Of a DNA stretch of 64,000 nucleotides, positions 35,829 to 45,702 are shown piece after piece. This DNA comes from Pseudomonadota bacterium. GTDB lineage: Bacteria; Pseudomonadota; Alphaproteobacteria; Rhizobiales; Beijerinckiaceae. The stretch covers positions 372,001-436,000 of the forward strand of contig JAIUNR010000001.1 of assembly GCA_020161575.1 (NCBI GenBank), read 5' to 3'. The notes beneath the pieces are model-generated. The model made no database searches. It had not been told where the DNA came from and saw only the letters and a list, made by a program, of their open reading frames with translations. A program made the translations under genes and the position numbers. Position 1 is the first letter of the stretch; every line of letters begins with the position of its first letter.

Positions 35829-37304
35829 ATGGACAGGCAAGGGGCGCAGGACGGGGAAAGTTTGAAATCCGGTTCTGCTGAATCCAAAAGTGCCAATGAA
35901 TGGGTGACTCGCCAGAGGTTGATCGCCCTCGTTCTGGTCTTTGATGTCTCGACGCTGGTGGCCGTTGGGCTTTTCACTGCCATGCTTCTGCTGCCGCCGG
36001 CTCATCTGGCATCATGGCAACCTGTTTTCGTGATCGGTGCGATCTGCCTGGTCTCAGTCTATGTCCACCAGCGCCTGTGGGGCTACACGATCGCCTCTCT
36101 CGGTGCTTTTCCGAGGCAGACGAGGAGCCTTCTGCTCGCCATTGTCGCGGGTTTCATCAGCGTAGCCGGATTGATGTTCCTTTCCGGGGTTGAGATCAGC
36201 CCCTTCCGATTGTGGTTTCTGGGCTGGCTGTTGCTCCTTCTGATCGTCCTGCCCTTTTTCCGGCTGTTCGTTTCACGCAGCATCGCGCAGGCGGAACGGC
36301 GCGGCGAGCTGGCCCGGCGCGCGGTGATCGTGGGGGGCGGCAAATCCTGTGAGGACCTCATCGCCAGGCTGGAATCCTCCCGCTCCAACGCGATCCGCAT
36401 CCTCGGTGTATTCGACGATCGCGATGACGAGCGTTCACCGGAAACAGTGCGCGGTTATCGCAAGGTCGGCACCTTTGCGGAGCTGGATGGGTATTGCCGG
36501 CAGAACAGGGTCGATCTTCTCGTGGTCGCGCTGCCCGCGACTGCGGAAGAACGCATCCTGCACCTGATGAAGAAGCTCTGGGAATTGCCCATTGATGTAC
36601 GCATCGCCGCCCATGCCTCGAAGCTCAAACTCTCGAAGCGCGCCTATTCCTATATTGGCGACGTGCCCTTCCTCGCGGTGTTCGATCGTCCACTCTCGGA
36701 TTGGAACGCGACCGTCAAATGGGCTTTCGATTTCGTTGTCGCGGCGCTGGCGCTGGCCGCCCTATCGCCGCTCATGGCGCTGATCGCGCTGGCGGTGAAG
36801 CTTGATTCCAAGGGGCCGGTTTTTTTTCGCCAGAAGCGCCATGGCTTCAACAACGAGATCATCCAGGTCTTCAAGTTCCGCTCGATGTACACGGAATTGA
36901 CCGATCACAATGCGAGCAGGCAGGTGACGCGCGGCGATCCGCGCGTGACGCGGGTGGGACGCTTCATCCGGAGGACTTCGCTCGACGAATTGCCCCAGCT
37001 CATCAACGTGCTGCGCGGCGAATTGTCACTGGTCGGTCCGCGTCCGCACGCGATCGAGACGAAGGCAGGCAACCGCCTCTATCAGGATGTTGTCGACGGC
37101 TATTATGCCCGCCATCGCATGAAGCCGGGGATCACGGGCTGGGCGCAGATCAACGGCTGGCGTGGCGAGACCGATACGGTGGACAAGATCGAGCGCAGGG
37201 TGGAGCATGATCTCCACTATATCGAGAACTGGTCGCTGGCCTTTGATGTCTACATTCTCGTCATGACCCCCTTCGCGCTTCTGAGCACGCGCAACGCCTA
37301 CTGA
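35829..37304 (+). CDS. Undecaprenyl-phosphate glycosylphosphotransferase
   Basis: 491 residues. Starts exopolysaccharide assembly by moving a sugar-phosphate onto undecaprenyl phosphate. Four N-terminal membrane helices ([71 protein letters not shown]), a nucleotide-binding middle ([17 protein letters not shown]), then the bac_transf domain with [59 protein letters not shown] and [16 protein letters not shown]. WcaJ-like family. No other polysaccharide genes are near. Confidence 0.9.
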   Translation: MDRQGAQDGESLKSGSAESKSANEWVTRQRLIALVLVFDVSTLVAVGLFTAMLLLPPAHLASWQPVFVIGAICLVSVYVHQRLWGYTIASLGAFPRQTRSLLLAIVAGFISVAGLMFLSGVEISPFRLWFLGWLLLLLIVLPFFRLFVSRSIAQAERRGELARRAVIVGGGKSCEDLIARLESSRSNAIRILGVFDDRDDERSPETVRGYRKVGTFAELDGYCRQNRVDLLVVALPATAEERILHLMKKLWELPIDVRIAAHASKLKLSKRAYSYIGDVPFLAVFDRPLSDWNATVKWAFDFVVAALALAALSPLMALIALAVKLDSKGPVFFRQKRHGFNNEIIQVFKFRSMYTELTDHNASRQVTRGDPRVTRVGRFIRRTSLDELPQLINVLRGELSLVGPRPHAIETKAGNRLYQDVVDGYYARHRMKPGITGWAQINGWRGETDTVDKIERRVEHDLHYIENWSLAFDVYILVMTPFALLSTRNAY

Positions 37305-37400
37305 CGCCTGCTGCCACGATGGGGATGTGTGCGTCTGCGCACAGCCGCCGGATTATTCCTCGCTTACTGTGCCGGCAATCTTTTGTCGCGGGAGAGGCGT

Positions 37401-38228
37401 ATGGAGCTGGAGGTATGGGGTGCACGCGGGACCAGTCCGGTTTCCGGGTCCCGCTTCAACCATTATGGCGGGCACACGGCCTGCCTTGCACTTAGGGCCG
37501 GCGAGGATCTCGTGGTTCTCGATGCCGGCTCCGGCGCAGCTGCATTGGGCGAGAAACTGGTGCGGTCCGACATCCGCCGTGTCCATGTCCTGCTCAGTCA
37601 TTTCCATCACGATCATGTCATGGGGCTGCCCTATCTGGTCCTCGGAGCCGGGGCAGGGCGGCGTCTCGCGATCCATGCCTGTGGTCTCACCGCGGATATG
37701 CTGCGCGATAGCCTGTACCGACTTTTTTCCGAGCCCTATTTCCCTGCACAGGAAACGCAGCTGTTTTCCGGCGTCTCGCTCCACGCCCACGCCGCGGGGG
37801 ACGCGTTTTCGCTTGGGGAGGGGACGCGCTCGGGCGGGACCGTTGCCGTTCGCGCCGAGCCGCTTCGGCATCCCGGTGGTGCCTCGGCCTTCCAGCTTGC
37901 CGGATGCGGGAAAGCACTCGCCTATGTGACGGATATCGAGGAATCGCCGGAACCGCCGCCAGCGCTCATCGAACTCTGCCGCGGGGCGGATATGCTCGTG
38001 CATGATACGATGTTCACGGGCGAGGAAATCGAGACGCGACGCGGCTGGGGGCATTCCACCATTGAGGCGGCATTGGCTCTGGCGGAGGCTGCCGGGGTGC
38101 GCAGGCTTGCCGGCTTTCATCACAATCCGTCCCATGATGACCTTGTTCTGTCCCGACGCGATGAGGAAATCGCGGCCAGGCGGGCAGGCGCCTTCCTGCT
38201 GCGCGAGGGGCAGGTTTTCCACATCTGA
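37401..38228 (+). CDS. MBL-fold metallo-hydrolase (cAMP phosphodiesterase/RNase Z-like)
   Basis: 275 residues. Metal site SHFHHDHVMGLP (HxHxDH) with a later DIEESP, VHDTMF (Asp) and FHHNPSHDD (His). N-terminal WGARGTSPVSGSRFNHYGGHTACLAL resembles class of phosphoribosyl 1,2-cyclic phosphodiesterase-like proteins, which share GVRGS-type starts. Substrate is unknown. Start by ATG giving MELEVWGARG, with GGAGAGG upstream. Confidence 0.75.
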   Translation: MELEVWGARGTSPVSGSRFNHYGGHTACLALRAGEDLVVLDAGSGAAALGEKLVRSDIRRVHVLLSHFHHDHVMGLPYLVLGAGAGRRLAIHACGLTADMLRDSLYRLFSEPYFPAQETQLFSGVSLHAHAAGDAFSLGEGTRSGGTVAVRAEPLRHPGGASAFQLAGCGKALAYVTDIEESPEPPPALIELCRGADMLVHDTMFTGEEIETRRGWGHSTIEAALALAEAAGVRRLAGFHHNPSHDDLVLSRRDEEIAARRAGAFLLREGQVFHI

Positions 38229-38421
38229 GGGGAGAGGAACACGCATTTCCGGTGTATTTTCCCGGTAATCGAAGCCAGAGCCTAGATGTAGCCCTGTCGC
38301 GTGTACCTTGATGGGGGAGTGCCGCATGGTGCCTGCCCGGCATGTCCGCGGCGAGGTTGCTTTTCGGTTTCTTTTGTAACTATCTAGCTCGCGGGTTCGT
38401 CCAGAACGGGAGAAGACCAAC

Positions 38422-39462
38422 ATGGAACGACGCCATTTCCTGCGTATCGCCGGGCTCGGCGTCGCCGCGCCGGCTGTCATGCGCGTGAGCCGTGCCAATG
38501 CCGCCGAGGTGACGCTGAAGATGCATCACTTTTTGCCGCCGGTTTCCAATGGCCATGCCCGCTTCCTCAAGCCCTGGTCGGACAAGGTTGCCGCGGAATC
38601 GGGCGGGCGGATCAAGATCGACATCTACCCCTCGATGCAGCTTGGTGGTGCCCCGCCCCAGCTTTTCGATCAGGCACGCGACGGCGTGGCCGATCTGGTC
38701 TGGACCCTGCCGGGCAATACGCCGGGACGCTTCCCCGGTATCGAGACTTTCGAGCTTCCCTTTGTTGCGGCCAAGAAGGCCATGACCAATTCGAGGGCGC
38801 TCCAGCAATTCGCCGAGCAGCATCTGAAGGATGAGTTCCGCGAAGTGCACCCGATCTGCTTCTGGACGCATGACCATGGCTTGCTGCACACAAGCAGGCC
38901 GGTTGCGCGGATGGAAGACCTCGCCGGCATGAAGATCCGCTTTCCCACCCGCCTTGCGGGCGAGGGGCTCAAGGCGCTTGGCGCGAACCCGATCGGTATG
39001 CCGATTCCCCAAGTGCCGGAGAGCCTTGCCCAGAAGGTCATCGAAGGCTGCGTGGTGCCCTGGGAGGTCGCGCCGACGATCAAGGTGCATGAGCTGGTGA
39101 AGAACCACCTCGAGATTCCGGGCTCGCCGACCTTCTATGTCGCCACCTTCGTCCTGGCGATGAACAAGCCGAAATACGAATCGCTCCCGGCGGATCTCAA
39201 GGCGGTGCTGGATCGGAATTCCGGCCTCGTCGCGGCCGAGATGGCGGGCAAGGTCTGGGATGATCAATCCGTCACCGTCTCGGAGATGATCAGGAAGCGC
39301 GGCAATAATGTGAGCACGCTCTCGGCGGAGGAATATACCCGCTGGCGCAAGGTATGTGCGCCTGTCACCGAGACCTGGATCAAGGCGGTGAAGGAAAAGG
39401 GCCTCGACGGGGGCAAGCTGCTGGCTGCGGCCGAAGCCCTTCTCGCCGCGCATGCTGGCTGA
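38422..39462 (+). CDS. TRAP transporter substrate-binding protein (DctP family)
   Basis: 346 residues. A signal sequence near a twin-arginine start (ERRHFLRIAGLGVAAPAVMRVSRANA), then the DctP fold: LKMHHFLPPVSNGHARFLKPWSDKVAAESGGRIKIDIYPSMQLGG, and the central motif RMEDLAGMKIRFPTRLAGEGLKALGANPIGMPIPQVPESLAQKVIEG. First gene of a complete dctPQM set. Substrate, probably a carboxylate, is not given by the sequence. Confidence 0.9.
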   Translation: MERRHFLRIAGLGVAAPAVMRVSRANAAEVTLKMHHFLPPVSNGHARFLKPWSDKVAAESGGRIKIDIYPSMQLGGAPPQLFDQARDGVADLVWTLPGNTPGRFPGIETFELPFVAAKKAMTNSRALQQFAEQHLKDEFREVHPICFWTHDHGLLHTSRPVARMEDLAGMKIRFPTRLAGEGLKALGANPIGMPIPQVPESLAQKVIEGCVVPWEVAPTIKVHELVKNHLEIPGSPTFYVATFVLAMNKPKYESLPADLKAVLDRNSGLVAAEMAGKVWDDQSVTVSEMIRKRGNNVSTLSAEEYTRWRKVCAPVTETWIKAVKEKGLDGGKLLAAAEALLAAHAG

Positions 39463-39985
39463 CGGCACGGCCGCGATGGAAACGAATCCTCCGCAAGGAG
39501 AGGAGCCTTCCCGCTTTGGCAGGCTCTCGGGCGCGATCGCGCTGCTGGGCGGCGCGCTTGCAGTGGGGGTAGGCCTGCTGGTCAGCACGAGCGTGATCCT
39601 GCGCTGGTGGGGCCTTGGTGGAATTCCGGGTGATTTCGAGCTTGTGCAGATGCTGACCGCCGCCTCGGTCTTCTGCTTCCTGCCGCTCTGCCAGCAACGG
39701 CGCGGCCATGTCATCGTCGATGCGGTTTCACAGGGCTGGCGCTTGCCGCTGCGCCGCCGCGTCGACGGGGTGTGGGAAATTCTCGCGGCTGGTGTTTTCG
39801 TGCTGATGGCCTGGCAGCTTGCAGGCGGTGCGCATGGCATGAGCGCTTCCGGCACCAACACCATGGTCCTCGCGCTGCCTGTCGCGCCCGTCGTGTGGTT
39901 ATGCGCGTTGCTATGCGGTTTCCTGGCCTTTGTCGCGCTGGCGAAGGGGCTGGAGAACCTGCGCCAGCATAGCCGGGAGGGCTGA
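39452..39985 (+). CDS. TRAP transporter small permease (DctQ family)
   Basis: 177 residues with four membrane helices: IALLGGALAVGVGLLVSTSVIL, VQMLTAASVFCFLPLC, ILAAGVFVLMAWQLAGG and VVWLCALLCGFLAFVALAKG. Small integral subunit of the TRAP carrier. The start is uncertain: an ATG at 39452 overlaps dctP by 11 bp, and another at 39476 gives a shorter N-terminus. Confidence 0.88.
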   Translation: MLADGTAAMETNPPQGEEPSRFGRLSGAIALLGGALAVGVGLLVSTSVILRWWGLGGIPGDFELVQMLTAASVFCFLPLCQQRRGHVIVDAVSQGWRLPLRRRVDGVWEILAAGVFVLMAWQLAGGAHGMSASGTNTMVLALPVAPVVWLCALLCGFLAFVALAKGLENLRQHSREG

Positions 39986-41305
39986 ATGAGCGGCAACGCC
40001 ATCGCCCTTGCCGGCTTTGCCGGGATGCTGGCGCTCATCGCAATGCGGATGCCCGTGGGCCTCGCGATGCTTGTGGTTGGCGGGCTTGGCTATGCGGGCT
40101 TTACCGGCGTGCCGGTTTTCCTCAACTACCTCAAGACCACGCCCTATTACCTCTTCTCGAATTATACGCTGTCGGTCATCCCGCTTTTCGTGCTCATGGG
40201 GGCCTTCGCGGAGAAATCCGGCCTCTCGACCGGGCTTTTCCGGGCCATGGCGGCGCTGGTGGGACATCGGCGCGGCGGCATGGGCATGGCGGTGATCGGC
40301 GCCTGCACGGCGTTTGGCGCGATTTGCGGCTCCTCGGTTGCGACGACCGCGACATTCGGGCGCACGGCGCTGCCGGAGCTGGTGAAGCTGCGCTATGCGC
40401 CGGGGATAGCGGCAGGCACCGTGGCGGTTGGCGGCACTCTGGGCGTTCTCATTCCGCCCTCGGTGATCCTCGTCGTTTATGCGATCTCGACGGAGCAGAA
40501 CATCGTCAAGCTTTTCATGGCGGCGCTCATCCCCGGCTTGATGGCGGCATTCTTCTATCTCGTGGTGATCGCGATCATGGCGCGGCGGAACCCCGATTCC
40601 ATGCCGGTTCAGCCTGCATTGCCCTGGCGAGCACGCCTTTCGGCGCTGGCTTCGGTCTGGCCTTCGCTGCTGATTGCGGTTCTCGTGGTCGGCGGCATCT
40701 ATGGCGGGATCTTCACGCCGACGGAGGCAGCTGCCATCGGCGCGATCGCGGTTCTCGCGGATGGGCTGATGCGCCGCGCGCTCGATTGGCGCCGGATACG
40801 GCTTGCGCTCCAGCAGACGGCGGAGACCTGTGGCATGATCTTCATGATCCTGCTCGGCGCCGAGGTGTTCAACGGCTTTCTTGCCCTCACGCAGCTGCCC
40901 GCCAATGCCGCCGAATGGATCGGCGCGCTCGGCCTTTCGCCGTATTTCGTGCTGATCAGCCTGCTGGCTTTCTACATCCTGCTCGGCGCGGTGATGGACG
41001 AACTGGCGATGATCCTGCTGACGCTGCCGGTTTTCTTCCCCATCGTCACCAGCCTCGATTTCGGCATGTTTCCGGATGAGGTCGCGATCTGGTTCGGTAT
41101 TCTCGTGCTCATCGTCGTGGGGATCGGGCTGGTGGCGCCGCCGATCGGGCTGAATGTCTTCGTGATCGCGGCGATCGCGCGCAACATTCCGGTCGGGGCG
41201 ATCTATCGCGGGGTTATTCCCTTCGTGCTGGCGGATATTCTCCGGCTTTCGCTTTGCGTGGCGTTTCCGGCCCTGTCATTATGGCTCGTGAGAGTCTTGA
41301 GTTGA
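39986..41305 (+). CDS. TRAP transporter large permease (DctM family)
   Basis: 439 residues, about twelve membrane segments. Characteristic features are MRMPVGLAMLVVGGLGYAG near the N-terminus, GAICGSSVATTATFGRTALPEL, PGIAAGTVAVGGTLGVLIPPSVILVVYAISTEQNIVKLFMAALIPGL and PTEAAAIGAIAVL. The carrier works with a sodium ion gradient. The gene follows dctQ directly on its stop codon. Confidence 0.93.
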   Translation: MSGNAIALAGFAGMLALIAMRMPVGLAMLVVGGLGYAGFTGVPVFLNYLKTTPYYLFSNYTLSVIPLFVLMGAFAEKSGLSTGLFRAMAALVGHRRGGMGMAVIGACTAFGAICGSSVATTATFGRTALPELVKLRYAPGIAAGTVAVGGTLGVLIPPSVILVVYAISTEQNIVKLFMAALIPGLMAAFFYLVVIAIMARRNPDSMPVQPALPWRARLSALASVWPSLLIAVLVVGGIYGGIFTPTEAAAIGAIAVLADGLMRRALDWRRIRLALQQTAETCGMIFMILLGAEVFNGFLALTQLPANAAEWIGALGLSPYFVLISLLAFYILLGAVMDELAMILLTLPVFFPIVTSLDFGMFPDEVAIWFGILVLIVVGIGLVAPPIGLNVFVIAAIARNIPVGAIYRGVIPFVLADILRLSLCVAFPALSLWLVRVLS

Positions 41306-41315
41306 GGTAATCCCA

Positions 41316-41627
41316 ATGATCACGGATCTAGCCCGCGACGATATCAAATCGGGCCTTGCTGCCGGGACCATGCTGGTCGTCGATGTGCGCGAACCGCACG
41401 AATACGCGGCGGGCCATATTCCAGGGGCGATCAATATGCCGCTTTCCGCCTTCGATCCCCGACGCCTGCCGATGGATGAAGGCAAAAGAACCGTTCTTTC
41501 CTGCGCTGCGGGCGTCCGCTCCATGCAGGCGGCGATGCTCGCGCGCTCTGCGGGTGTCGCGATTGACGCGCATTACCGCGGCGGCTTCAAGGATTGGCTG
41601 ATGGCCGGCGAGCCGGTCGAGCGCTGA
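41316..41627 (+). CDS. Rhodanese-like sulfurtransferase domain protein
   Basis: 103 residues, single rhodanese domain. VVDVREPHEYAAGHIPGAINMPLSAF and the active-site loop ERTVLSCAAGVRSMQAA with Cys in the CAAGVRS position. Such single-domain proteins carry sulfane sulfur. The gene starts 10 bp after dctM and precedes a molybdenum hydroxylase; sulfuration of a Mo cofactor is a thought, not a finding. Confidence 0.85.
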   Translation: MITDLARDDIKSGLAAGTMLVVDVREPHEYAAGHIPGAINMPLSAFDPRRLPMDEGKRTVLSCAAGVRSMQAAMLARSAGVAIDAHYRGGFKDWLMAGEPVER

Positions 41628-41663
41628 AACCGGATATTTGTCCGGGCAAGGGGCGCTTGCGGG

Positions 41664-41691
41664 TTGAAACCTTGCATCGCGGGGTTATCAT
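41664..41691 (+). promoter_or_regulatory. Possible promoter of the molybdenum hydroxylase gene
   Basis: TTGAAA (41664-41669) and TATCAT (41686-41691), 16 bases apart, in the 154 bp between the rhodanese gene and the hydroxylase start. Each hexamer differs from the sigma-70 consensus by one base. Confidence 0.45.
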
Positions 41692-41781
41692 TCCCGCAAC
41701 GGCGGAACGGTTTCCGCGCGGGTTCTGGAGTTTTCCATCTCCGGGGCTCTCTTCTCTCGGCTTTCAACCAGCGAGCATCAC

Positions 41782-44070
41782 ATGCGTCCAATGAAATTCG
41801 GCATGGGCCAGGCGCTCACGCGCGTGGAAGATCAGCGTTTCATCACCGGGCAGGGACAATACGCGACCGATTATCGCGCCAAGGGCGAATTGCGCGCCTA
41901 TGTGCTGCGCTCTCCCCACGCCAGTGCGACATTTTCCTTCAAGAACCTTGCGCATGCGCGCGCCATGCCAGGTGTCGCCTTGATCCTGACGCATGCGGAA
42001 ACGGCGCATCTGGGCGATCTGCCCTGTCAGGCACCGCTCAAAAACGGCGATGGTTCGCCGATGGTGCCCACGGCCTATCCCGTGCTGCCAAAGGACCGCG
42101 TGCGCCATCTTGGCGAAGCAGTTGCCTTTGTGGTTGCGCAGACACTCGAACAGGCGCGCGACGCGGCGGAGGCGATCGAGATTGTCTGGAAGCCGGAAAA
42201 GGCCCTGCCTACGATGGTGGCGGCTCTGGCTTCCGGGGCGCCGGCAATTCACGCCAATGTGCCGGGCAATATCGCCTTCGATACGATTCTCGGTGATCGC
42301 GAGAAGACCGAGGCGGTTTTCGCGAAAGCGCACCGGGTGGTTTCGCTCGATCTCGTCAATAACCGCATCGTGCCCAATTACATGGAGGCGCGATCGGTCG
42401 TCGCCGAGGTCAAGGGCGAGAATATCACGCTCACGCTGGGCAGCCAGGGCAGCCATGGCCTGCGCGATACGCTCGCGAAGGCGATCTTCAAGGTCGATCC
42501 TGCGAAGGTGAGGGTCGTCACCCCCGATGTCGGCGGTGGTTTCGGCACCAAGAGCTTCATGTATCGCGAATATCCCCTCGCGACTTTGGCCGCCCAGACG
42601 CTCGGCAAGCCGGTGCGCTGGGTGTCGGACCGTTCCGAGCATTTCGTCGCCTGCACGCATGGGCGCGACAACCGCACCCGCGCGGAAATGGCGCTGGACG
42701 AAAAAGGGCGCTTCCTCGCGATGCGGGTGACGCTGGATGCGGATATGGGCGCCTATCTGTCGCAATACGCCCCGTTCATTCCGTGGATCGGTTCCACGAT
42801 GCTGACCGGGTGTTACGACATTCCCGTGGGTTATACGCGGTTGCGCGGCATCTACACGCATTCGGTGCCGGTCGATGCCTATCGTGGCGCCGGGCGGCCC
42901 GAGGCCGCGTACACGGTTGAGAGGCTGGTCGATTTCATTGCCGACGAGATCGGCATGGATCGGATCAAGCTGAGGAAGATGAACCTCATCAAGCCGAAGA
43001 AGATGCCGTACAAGACGGCCACCGGGCGCGTCTATGATTCCGGTGAATTCGCCGCGCATATGGAACGCGCCATGGAGATCGCGGATTGGAAAGGCTTTCC
43101 CGCGCGTCTCAAGGCGGCGAAGAAGGCAGGTAAGCTGCGCGGTATCGGTTTGGGCGTCTATATCGAGGCTTGTGGCGGCGGCTCGGCCGAGCCGGGCTAT
43201 GTCACGCTTGAGAAGGATGGTAGCGCCACCGTGCGCATCGGCACGCAATCCAACGGGCAGGGGCATGAAACCGCCTATGCCCAGCTTGTCTCGCAACATC
43301 TCGACCTGCCGCTCGACAAGATCCGGGTGTTGCAGGGGGATACGCGCGAGACGCCGACCGGGAGCGGCACGGGCGGGTCGCGCTCCATCCCCGTGGGCGG
43401 CGCGGGCGTTGCCAAGGCGGCGGAACTGCTGGCGACCAACCTCAAGACTCTCGCCGCCGAAGCGCTTGAAGCCGGTACGGGGGATCTGGAGATTGCGGAA
43501 GGGCGCGTGCGCATTGCCGGCACCGACCGCGCATTGACCTTCAGCGAGATTGCCATGTTGCCGGGCGCGAAGCCCGCGATGCTTTCGACCAAGGCGGAGT
43601 TCAAGCCGCCGGAGGCGACCTATCCGAACGGCACGCATGTCTGCGAGATGGAGATCGACCCGGAAACCGGGGAGAGCCGCATCGTCAATTATGCGATCGT
43701 CGACGATTTCGGTGTCACGCTCAATCCGCTGCTCCTCGCCGGGCAGATCCATGGCGGCGCGGCGCAGGGAATCGGCCAGGCGCTGGTCGAGCGCTATGTG
43801 ATGGATGAGAGCGGGCAGCTGCTTACCGCCAGCTTCCTCGATTACGCGATGCCGCGCGCCGACGACATGCCGGATTTCACCTTCGAGACGCGCAACGTGC
43901 CATGCGTGACCAACGCGCTCGGCGTGAAGGGGGCGGGCGAGGCCGGTACGATCGGCGCCGCGCCTGCGGTGATGAATGCGCTGGTGGATTGCCTTCGTCG
44001 CGCCAAGGGAATTCGCCATATCGACATGCCGGCGAATGCGCAGGCGATCTGGCAGGCGCTGCGAAGCTGA
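41782..44070 (+). CDS. Molybdopterin-binding subunit of a xanthine dehydrogenase-family hydroxylase
   Basis: 762 residues, the large CoxL/XdhB-type subunit. N-terminal a/b hammerhead domain (LTRVEDQRFITGQGQY, RSPHASATFS), then the Mo-binding domain with GGGFGTKSF, the motif AYRGAGRPEAAY (form II, non-CO-oxidising type), QGSHGLRDT, TGSGTGGSRSIPVGGAG, and the final GVKGAGEAGTIGAAPAVMNAL with the base Glu. No signal peptide, so cytoplasmic. The iron-sulfur and FAD subunits usually coded beside it are missing; cytochrome genes follow instead. Substrate unknown. Confidence 0.9.
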   Translation: MRPMKFGMGQALTRVEDQRFITGQGQYATDYRAKGELRAYVLRSPHASATFSFKNLAHARAMPGVALILTHAETAHLGDLPCQAPLKNGDGSPMVPTAYPVLPKDRVRHLGEAVAFVVAQTLEQARDAAEAIEIVWKPEKALPTMVAALASGAPAIHANVPGNIAFDTILGDREKTEAVFAKAHRVVSLDLVNNRIVPNYMEARSVVAEVKGENITLTLGSQGSHGLRDTLAKAIFKVDPAKVRVVTPDVGGGFGTKSFMYREYPLATLAAQTLGKPVRWVSDRSEHFVACTHGRDNRTRAEMALDEKGRFLAMRVTLDADMGAYLSQYAPFIPWIGSTMLTGCYDIPVGYTRLRGIYTHSVPVDAYRGAGRPEAAYTVERLVDFIADEIGMDRIKLRKMNLIKPKKMPYKTATGRVYDSGEFAAHMERAMEIADWKGFPARLKAAKKAGKLRGIGLGVYIEACGGGSAEPGYVTLEKDGSATVRIGTQSNGQGHETAYAQLVSQHLDLPLDKIRVLQGDTRETPTGSGTGGSRSIPVGGAGVAKAAELLATNLKTLAAEALEAGTGDLEIAEGRVRIAGTDRALTFSEIAMLPGAKPAMLSTKAEFKPPEATYPNGTHVCEMEIDPETGESRIVNYAIVDDFGVTLNPLLLAGQIHGGAAQGIGQALVERYVMDESGQLLTASFLDYAMPRADDMPDFTFETRNVPCVTNALGVKGAGEAGTIGAAPAVMNALVDCLRRAKGIRHIDMPANAQAIWQALRS

Positions 44071-44095
44071 GTGTTTCATGCGTGGGTGCGATCAC

Positions 44096-44120
44096 AAAAC
44101 AGTGATTGCGCTTCTGTTTT
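44096..44120 (+). terminator. Possible terminator after the molybdenum hydroxylase gene
   Basis: AAAACAG (44096-44102) and CTGTTTT (44114-44120) pair over seven bases with an 11-base loop and end in T. Weak stem, but well placed 25 bases after the stop. Confidence 0.45.
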
Positions 44121-44239
44121 GCGTTTCTGCAAGATTTCCTGGCTGGACAAATTCCACTCTTGCCGCGACCTTGCCGGTCCACTTGCTGCGTGACGAAAGT
44201 TCGCGCCGCGTTTTGCCGGAACTGAGAAGAGGAAATTCC

Positions 44240-44668
44240 ATGCGCCGTATCACCGTTCTTGCAACCTTTCTGGCTTTCGGCGCGGGCGCCGTGCTCGCCC
44301 AGTCCAACGTCATTGACCAGCGCAAGGCTGAAATGAAGGCGATGGGCGGCGCGGCCGGCTCGATCAGCAAGATGATGAAGGGCGAGGAAGCCTTCGATCT
44401 CGCGAAGGTCAAGACCGGGCTTGAAACCCTGGCCAAATCCGCGAAGGCCAGCGTCGCGCTCTACCCCGCCGAATCCAAGACCGGCGACACCAAGGCGCTG
44501 CCCGCTATCTGGGATAACAAAGCCAAGTTCGATGGCCTCTTCGCCAAGCTCGAAGCGGATGCCAACACCGCGCTCGCCGCGATCAAGGACGAAGCCAGCT
44601 TCAAGGCGGAAGCCGGCAAGGTTTTCGCCAATTGCGGTGGCTGCCATACCGATTTCCGCGCGAAGTAA
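44240..44668 (+). CDS. Cytochrome c' (high-spin, c-prime family)
   Basis: 142 residues. Signal peptide RRITVLATFLAFGAGAVLA, a helical body (VIDQRKAEMKAMGGAAGSISKMMKGE, FDLAKVKTGLETLAKSAKASVALYP), and the heme-binding CxxCH at the very C-terminus (CGGCH, residues 132-136), which is the hallmark of cytochrome c'. Periplasmic four-helix-bundle protein, known to bind NO or CO or to carry electrons. GAGGAAATTCC precedes the ATG. Confidence 0.9.
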   Translation: MRRITVLATFLAFGAGAVLAQSNVIDQRKAEMKAMGGAAGSISKMMKGEEAFDLAKVKTGLETLAKSAKASVALYPAESKTGDTKALPAIWDNKAKFDGLFAKLEADANTALAAIKDEASFKAEAGKVFANCGGCHTDFRAK

Positions 44669-44759
44669 GCTCTGCCGCTACCGGGCGGAATGATCCGGGC
44701 ATGGCGGGTGGACCGGCATGCCCTTTTCCCGTTCAGGGCGATTGATGAAGGAGCGGGAT

Positions 44760-45689
44760 ATGGCAAAATGGATCGGGAGGCTTGCGGCTCTGGCCATTCT
44801 GGGGCTGGCCGGCTTCTGGCTTGTCACGGAGCCGGCGGTTCAGCGCCTGTGGTTCGCAAGCGCGCCGGCAGCCTCTGGCGAGATCGATCTGGCCAATGGC
44901 CGCACCATGTTCTTCGCGGGCGGTTGCGCCTCCTGCCACGCCACGCCGGGGCAGGGCGACCGCCTGAAGCTCGGCGGTGGACTCGCGATGCATTCGCCCT
45001 TCGGAACGTTCCACACGCCGAACATCTCGCCTCATCCGCGCGATGGAATCGGCGCCTGGAGCGTGGAATCCTTTGTCACCGCCATGCGTGAGGGGGTCTC
45101 GCCGGACGGTCGTCATTATTACCCTGCTTTCCCCTATTCCTCGTATCAGCGGATGAAGGCGAAGGATCTCGCTGATATGTTCGCCTTCATCAAGACCTTG
45201 CCGCCGGTCGAGGGCCGCGCGCGCGATCACGAGGTCGGCTTCCCGTTCAATATCCGCCGGCTGCTTGGCGGCTGGAAGCTGCTGCATCTCGATGGCAGGC
45301 TTTTCGCGGCCGATCCCACGAAGGATGCGGAATGGAACCGCGGCGCTTATCTTGTCGAGGGCGCGGGCCATTGCGCGGAATGTCATTCGCCGCGCAACCC
45401 GCTGGGCGGGATCGTGACGGCAAGGCGCTATGCCGGCGGCATGGACCCCGAGGGCAAGAGTTTCGTGCCGAACATCACGCCGCACAAGGATGGGCTCGGC
45501 GGCTGGTCGAAAGGCCAGATGGCGGATTTCCTGAAGACCGGAGAGACGCCGGGTTTCACCTCCGCCGGCGGGTCCATGGCCTCCGTCATCAAGAACATGG
45601 CGGAGCTACCGGATGCCGACCGCGCCGCGATGGCGCGCTATCTGGTCGAGCTGGCGCCGCTTGAGACCAGGAAGCCGGCGGGAAAGTAA
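44760..45689 (+). CDS. Diheme cytochrome c with membrane anchor
   Basis: 309 residues. N-terminal helix (LAALAILGLAGFWLV) is an uncleaved anchor or signal. Two cytochrome c domains, CASCH (56-60) and CAECH (205-209), each with a Met-containing distal part (GTFHTPNISPHP and FVPNITPHKDG). The layout matches the diheme cytochrome subunits that take electrons from molybdenum hydroxylases or alcohol dehydrogenases. Clear AAGGAG site 6 bases before ATG. Sits in the same block as the orphan hydroxylase and cytochrome c'. Confidence 0.9.
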   Translation: MAKWIGRLAALAILGLAGFWLVTEPAVQRLWFASAPAASGEIDLANGRTMFFAGGCASCHATPGQGDRLKLGGGLAMHSPFGTFHTPNISPHPRDGIGAWSVESFVTAMREGVSPDGRHYYPAFPYSSYQRMKAKDLADMFAFIKTLPPVEGRARDHEVGFPFNIRRLLGGWKLLHLDGRLFAADPTKDAEWNRGAYLVEGAGHCAECHSPRNPLGGIVTARRYAGGMDPEGKSFVPNITPHKDGLGGWSKGQMADFLKTGETPGFTSAGGSMASVIKNMAELPDADRAAMARYLVELAPLETRKPAGK

Positions 45690-45702
45690 GGGGCATAGCC
45701 CC

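Noticed and set aside
41764-44079. A 771-residue frame antisense to the molybdenum hydroxylase gene, longer than the gene itself.
   Set aside because: The plus frame carries full xanthine dehydrogenase-family motifs; the antisense frame is His/Arg-rich without any motif.
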